Shown piece after piece: positions 15,483-16,947 of a stretch of 16,947 nucleotides of DNA (position 1 is the first letter of the stretch; every line of letters starts with the position of its first letter). The stretch is from assembly GCA_011046405.1 (NCBI GenBank), contig DSAR01000326.1, forward strand, positions 1 to 16,947, given 5' to 3'. Both the position numbers and the translations under genes were made by a program. This DNA comes from Chloroflexota bacterium (GTDB taxonomy: Bacteria; Chloroflexota; Anaerolineae; B4-G1). The notes under the pieces were generated by a model, which saw only the letters and a list, made by a program, of their open reading frames with translations, searched no databases and had not been told where the DNA came from.

Positions 15483-15787
15483 AAAGGGTCTCCTCGTGAT
15501 GATGCTTATTGGCCGATGGCAAAAATAGACGCCGCTCCCGTTCGCGGGTATAAAACAAAGCAAGAGCGTGACTTTTCAAGACGGAGAGACAGGTGATCTT
15601 TGAAACGATCAACCTGGCGGCCGATATTTTCCAGAGAGTCTTGGAGGATCCGCCCATACTTGGGAGAATCTTTGCCGATCGAAAGGGCGCTCATTGCGCG
15701 CTCATTGCGCCCTCACAATTGGCCGCTCGGTTTTTCTCCCGTCCCCCGGACGCTCGCACTGTATGTTGATGGGCCGATAAGTCTCTG
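15483..15787 (-). other. Long 5' leader of the surface operon
   Basis: This is the stretch from the predicted transcription start to the start codon of the 1087-aa gene. It holds a perfect 11-bp tandem duplication (GCGCTCATTGC at 15687-15697 and 15698-15708) and a small CGTCC/GGACG hairpin near 15750. I recognise no riboswitch class. A 62-codon frame on the minus strand (15506-15694, beginning MSALSIGKDSPKYGR) and a 58-codon GTG frame on the plus strand (15593-15769) are open, but neither is convincing. Confidence 0.4.
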
Positions 15788-15793
15788 AAAATT

Positions 15794-15822
15794 ATTATAG
15801 CATAGGGATAGGGAGGAGTAAA
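15794..15822 (-). promoter_or_regulatory. Extended -10 promoter of the surface operon
   Basis: On the minus strand TTTACT (15817-15822), a 17-nt spacer ending in TGC, and TATAAT (15794-15799) form an extended -10 promoter. The expected start is about 15787. It points away from the chelatase promoter, and the two -35 boxes are only 23 bp apart. Confidence 0.65.
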
Positions 15823-15845
15823 GTTTTCGTTCCAATATGCCCTGA

Positions 15846-15873
15846 TTGTTTTCCCCGGCGATTGCGGTATAAT
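15846..15873 (+). promoter_or_regulatory. Promoter of the chelatase ATPase gene
   Basis: TTGTTT (15846-15851), a 16-nt spacer and TATAAT (15868-15873) lie just before the gene. Transcription should begin near 15880, which leaves a leader of about 11 nt with GAGG at its very 5' end. This promoter and the surface-operon promoter form a compact divergent pair. Confidence 0.7.
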
Positions 15874-15890
15874 GGGCCGCGAGGTAAAAT

Positions 15891-16947
15891 ATGACAAACA
15901 TCTTCCCTTTTACAGCGATTGTTGGACAAGAACAGATGCGACGGGCGCTGCTCCTGAACGCCATCTACCCCCAGGTCGGCGGCGTGCTCATCCGAGGCGA
16001 GCGCGGCACGGCGAAATCGACCGCTGCCCGGGCGCTGGCGGCCCTGCTGCCCGAGATTGAGGTCGTCGCCGGCTGCCGTTTTGGCTGCGATCCCGATCAG
16101 CCTGCCACATGGTGCACCGAATGCGTCGAGCAGGCCGAGGAAAACGGCCCCTTGCCCCGCGTCGTCCGGCAGACCCAGTTCGTGGATCTGCCCGTCAGCG
16201 CGACCGAGGATCGCGTCGTGGGGACGTTGGATATCGAGCGGGCCATCCAGGAGGGAGAGCGGCATTTCGACCCCGGTGTGCTCGCCGCGGCCAATCGGGG
16301 TGTGTTGTACGTCGACGAGGTCAATCTGCTGGACGACCACGTGGTGGACCTGTTGCTGGACGCCGCCGCGATGGGCGTCAACATCGTGGAGCGGGAGGGC
16401 ATCTCCTTCAGCCATCCCGCCCGTTTCATCCTCATCGGCACGATGAATCCGGAGGAGGGCGACCTGCGCCCCCAGCTCCTGGACCGTTTCGCGCTCTGCG
16501 TGGACATCCAGGGTATCCACAACCCCCTGGCCCGGGTGACCATTATGGAACGCAACCTGGCCTGCGAGGCGGATCCTGAAGATTTCTACGCCGAGTGGCT
16601 CCTCAAGGAACAGGCGCTTTCGGAGGAGATCGCGCGAGCGCGCGAACTGTTGCCCCAGGTCGAATATACCCCATCTGACCTGACGACCATCGCCACGCTG
16701 ATGGCCGAGTTGGGCGTCGACGGTCACCGGGCCGACTTGGTGGTGCTCAAGGCCGCCCGCGCCCAGGCCGCTTTCGAGGGCCGCACCCACCTGACCGACC
16801 GCGACATCCTGTTGGCAGCCGAACTAGCGCTGCCCCACCGGCTGAAGCGTCATCCGCTCCAGGATACCGACGTCACGCTGGGCGATCTGGCCGGGCGCCT
16901 GGACGAGGCCCGGGCGCAGAGTCCAGGCGCCCGGCCAGATCGCCCAG
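15891..16947 (+). CDS. Mg/Co-chelatase-type AAA+ ATPase (BchI/ChlI-like), truncated at window end
   Basis: The frame is open for 352 codons and has no stop before the edge. The protein is the AAA+ motor of a metal chelatase that inserts Mg2+ or Co2+ into a tetrapyrrole. Walker A is GERGTAKST (36-44), Walker B is VLYVDE (138-143), sensor 1 is GTMNPEEG (183-190), an Arg-finger candidate lies in LLDRF (196-200), and sensor 2 is GHRADL (278-283). A C-x4-C-DPD...C-x2-C cluster (62-78) is typical of BchI-type subunits. The AAA+ part ends near residue 320 and a linker begins. The gene may therefore continue into a ChlD-type VWA domain, as in fused cobalto/Mg-chelatase proteins, but the continuation is not visible. 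The ATG at 15891 follows GAGGT. Residues after about 343 lie in a suspicious terminal palindrome. The metal specificity is not decided. Confidence 0.9.
   Translation, partial: MTNIFPFTAIVGQEQMRRALLLNAIYPQVGGVLIRGERGTAKSTAARALAALLPEIEVVAGCRFGCDPDQPATWCTECVEQAEENGPLPRVVRQTQFVDLPVSATEDRVVGTLDIERAIQEGERHFDPGVLAAANRGVLYVDEVNLLDDHVVDLLLDAAAMGVNIVEREGISFSHPARFILIGTMNPEEGDLRPQLLDRFALCVDIQGIHNPLARVTIMERNLACEADPEDFYAEWLLKEQALSEEIARARELLPQVEYTPSDLTTIATLMAELGVDGHRADLVVLKAARAQAAFEGRTHLTDRDILLAAELALPHRLKRHPLQDTDVTLGDLAGRLDEARAQSPGARPDRP
16878..16947. repeat. Perfect 27-bp inverted repeat at the right edge
   Basis: Bases 16878-16904 and 16921-16947 are exact reverse complements around a 16-nt loop, and the second arm ends at the last base of the window. 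The arms lie inside the open frame of the chelatase gene. An assembly fold-back at a contig end is the simplest explanation. Confidence 0.85.

Noticed and set aside
15593..15769. A 58-codon GTG-started plus-strand frame preceded by GGAGA
   Set aside because: It lies antisense to the predicted leader of the surface operon, has no clear promoter at the right distance, and competes with an equally open frame on the other strand. It cannot be supported from one sequence.
15691..15897. A 68-codon minus-strand frame spanning the divergent promoters
   Set aside because: It runs through both promoters and the start of the chelatase gene, so it would not lie on a single transcript from the predicted start.

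Overview
The window looks like a piece of a high-GC, mostly non-phototrophic-looking Chloroflexota genome (Anaerolineae or a close class). This is inferred from extracellular proteins built of DUF11/PKD/PPC domains, the short 'YLPLVxRN'-type motif that I associate with secreted proteins of this phylum, a Tat-exported hydrolase, and high GC with strong third-position bias. No ribosomal or marker gene confirms the phylum.

Layout. Seven of the eight annotated protein genes lie on the minus strand. (1) Positions 36-2013 hold a small operon. In transcription order it has a protein like DUF6125 / L-2-amino-thiazoline-4-carboxylate hydrolase, a 105-aa helical protein of unknown function that overlaps it by 14 nt, and a Tat-signal protein with a clan GH-A glycosidase-like pattern. 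(2) Positions 2014-3700 hold a family 2 glycosyltransferase with its own near-consensus promoter, whose transcript is probably leaderless. It is bracketed by two related palindromic repeats with GCCACGAATT ends. (3) Positions 3701-4987 encode a membrane-anchored protein of unknown function. (4) Positions 5156-15482 hold a three-gene surface operon joined by two ATGA stop/start overlaps. It encodes a 1087-aa PKD/DUF11/PPC exoprotein, a 134-aa Thr/Pro-rich protein with an LPESG sortase-like tail, and a 2220-aa protein with 14 DUF11 repeats that ends in YLPLVLRNS. (5) Positions 15794-15873 carry back-to-back divergent promoters. The leftward one gives the surface operon a leader of about 305 nt. 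The rightward one drives (6) a BchI/ChlI-type chelatase AAA+ ATPase gene that runs off the right edge.

The most interesting part is the surface operon. One small protein has the features of a cell-wall-anchored protein, and the two large adhesin- or stalk-like proteins on either side of it lack such a signal. The ribosome-binding sequence of each downstream gene is embedded in the last codons of the gene before it, which should tie their production together. The physical ends of the window are also suspicious. The left edge begins in a 7-8-bp degenerate tandem repeat. The right edge ends exactly at a perfect 27-bp inverted repeat, which suggests a contig boundary or an assembly fold-back.
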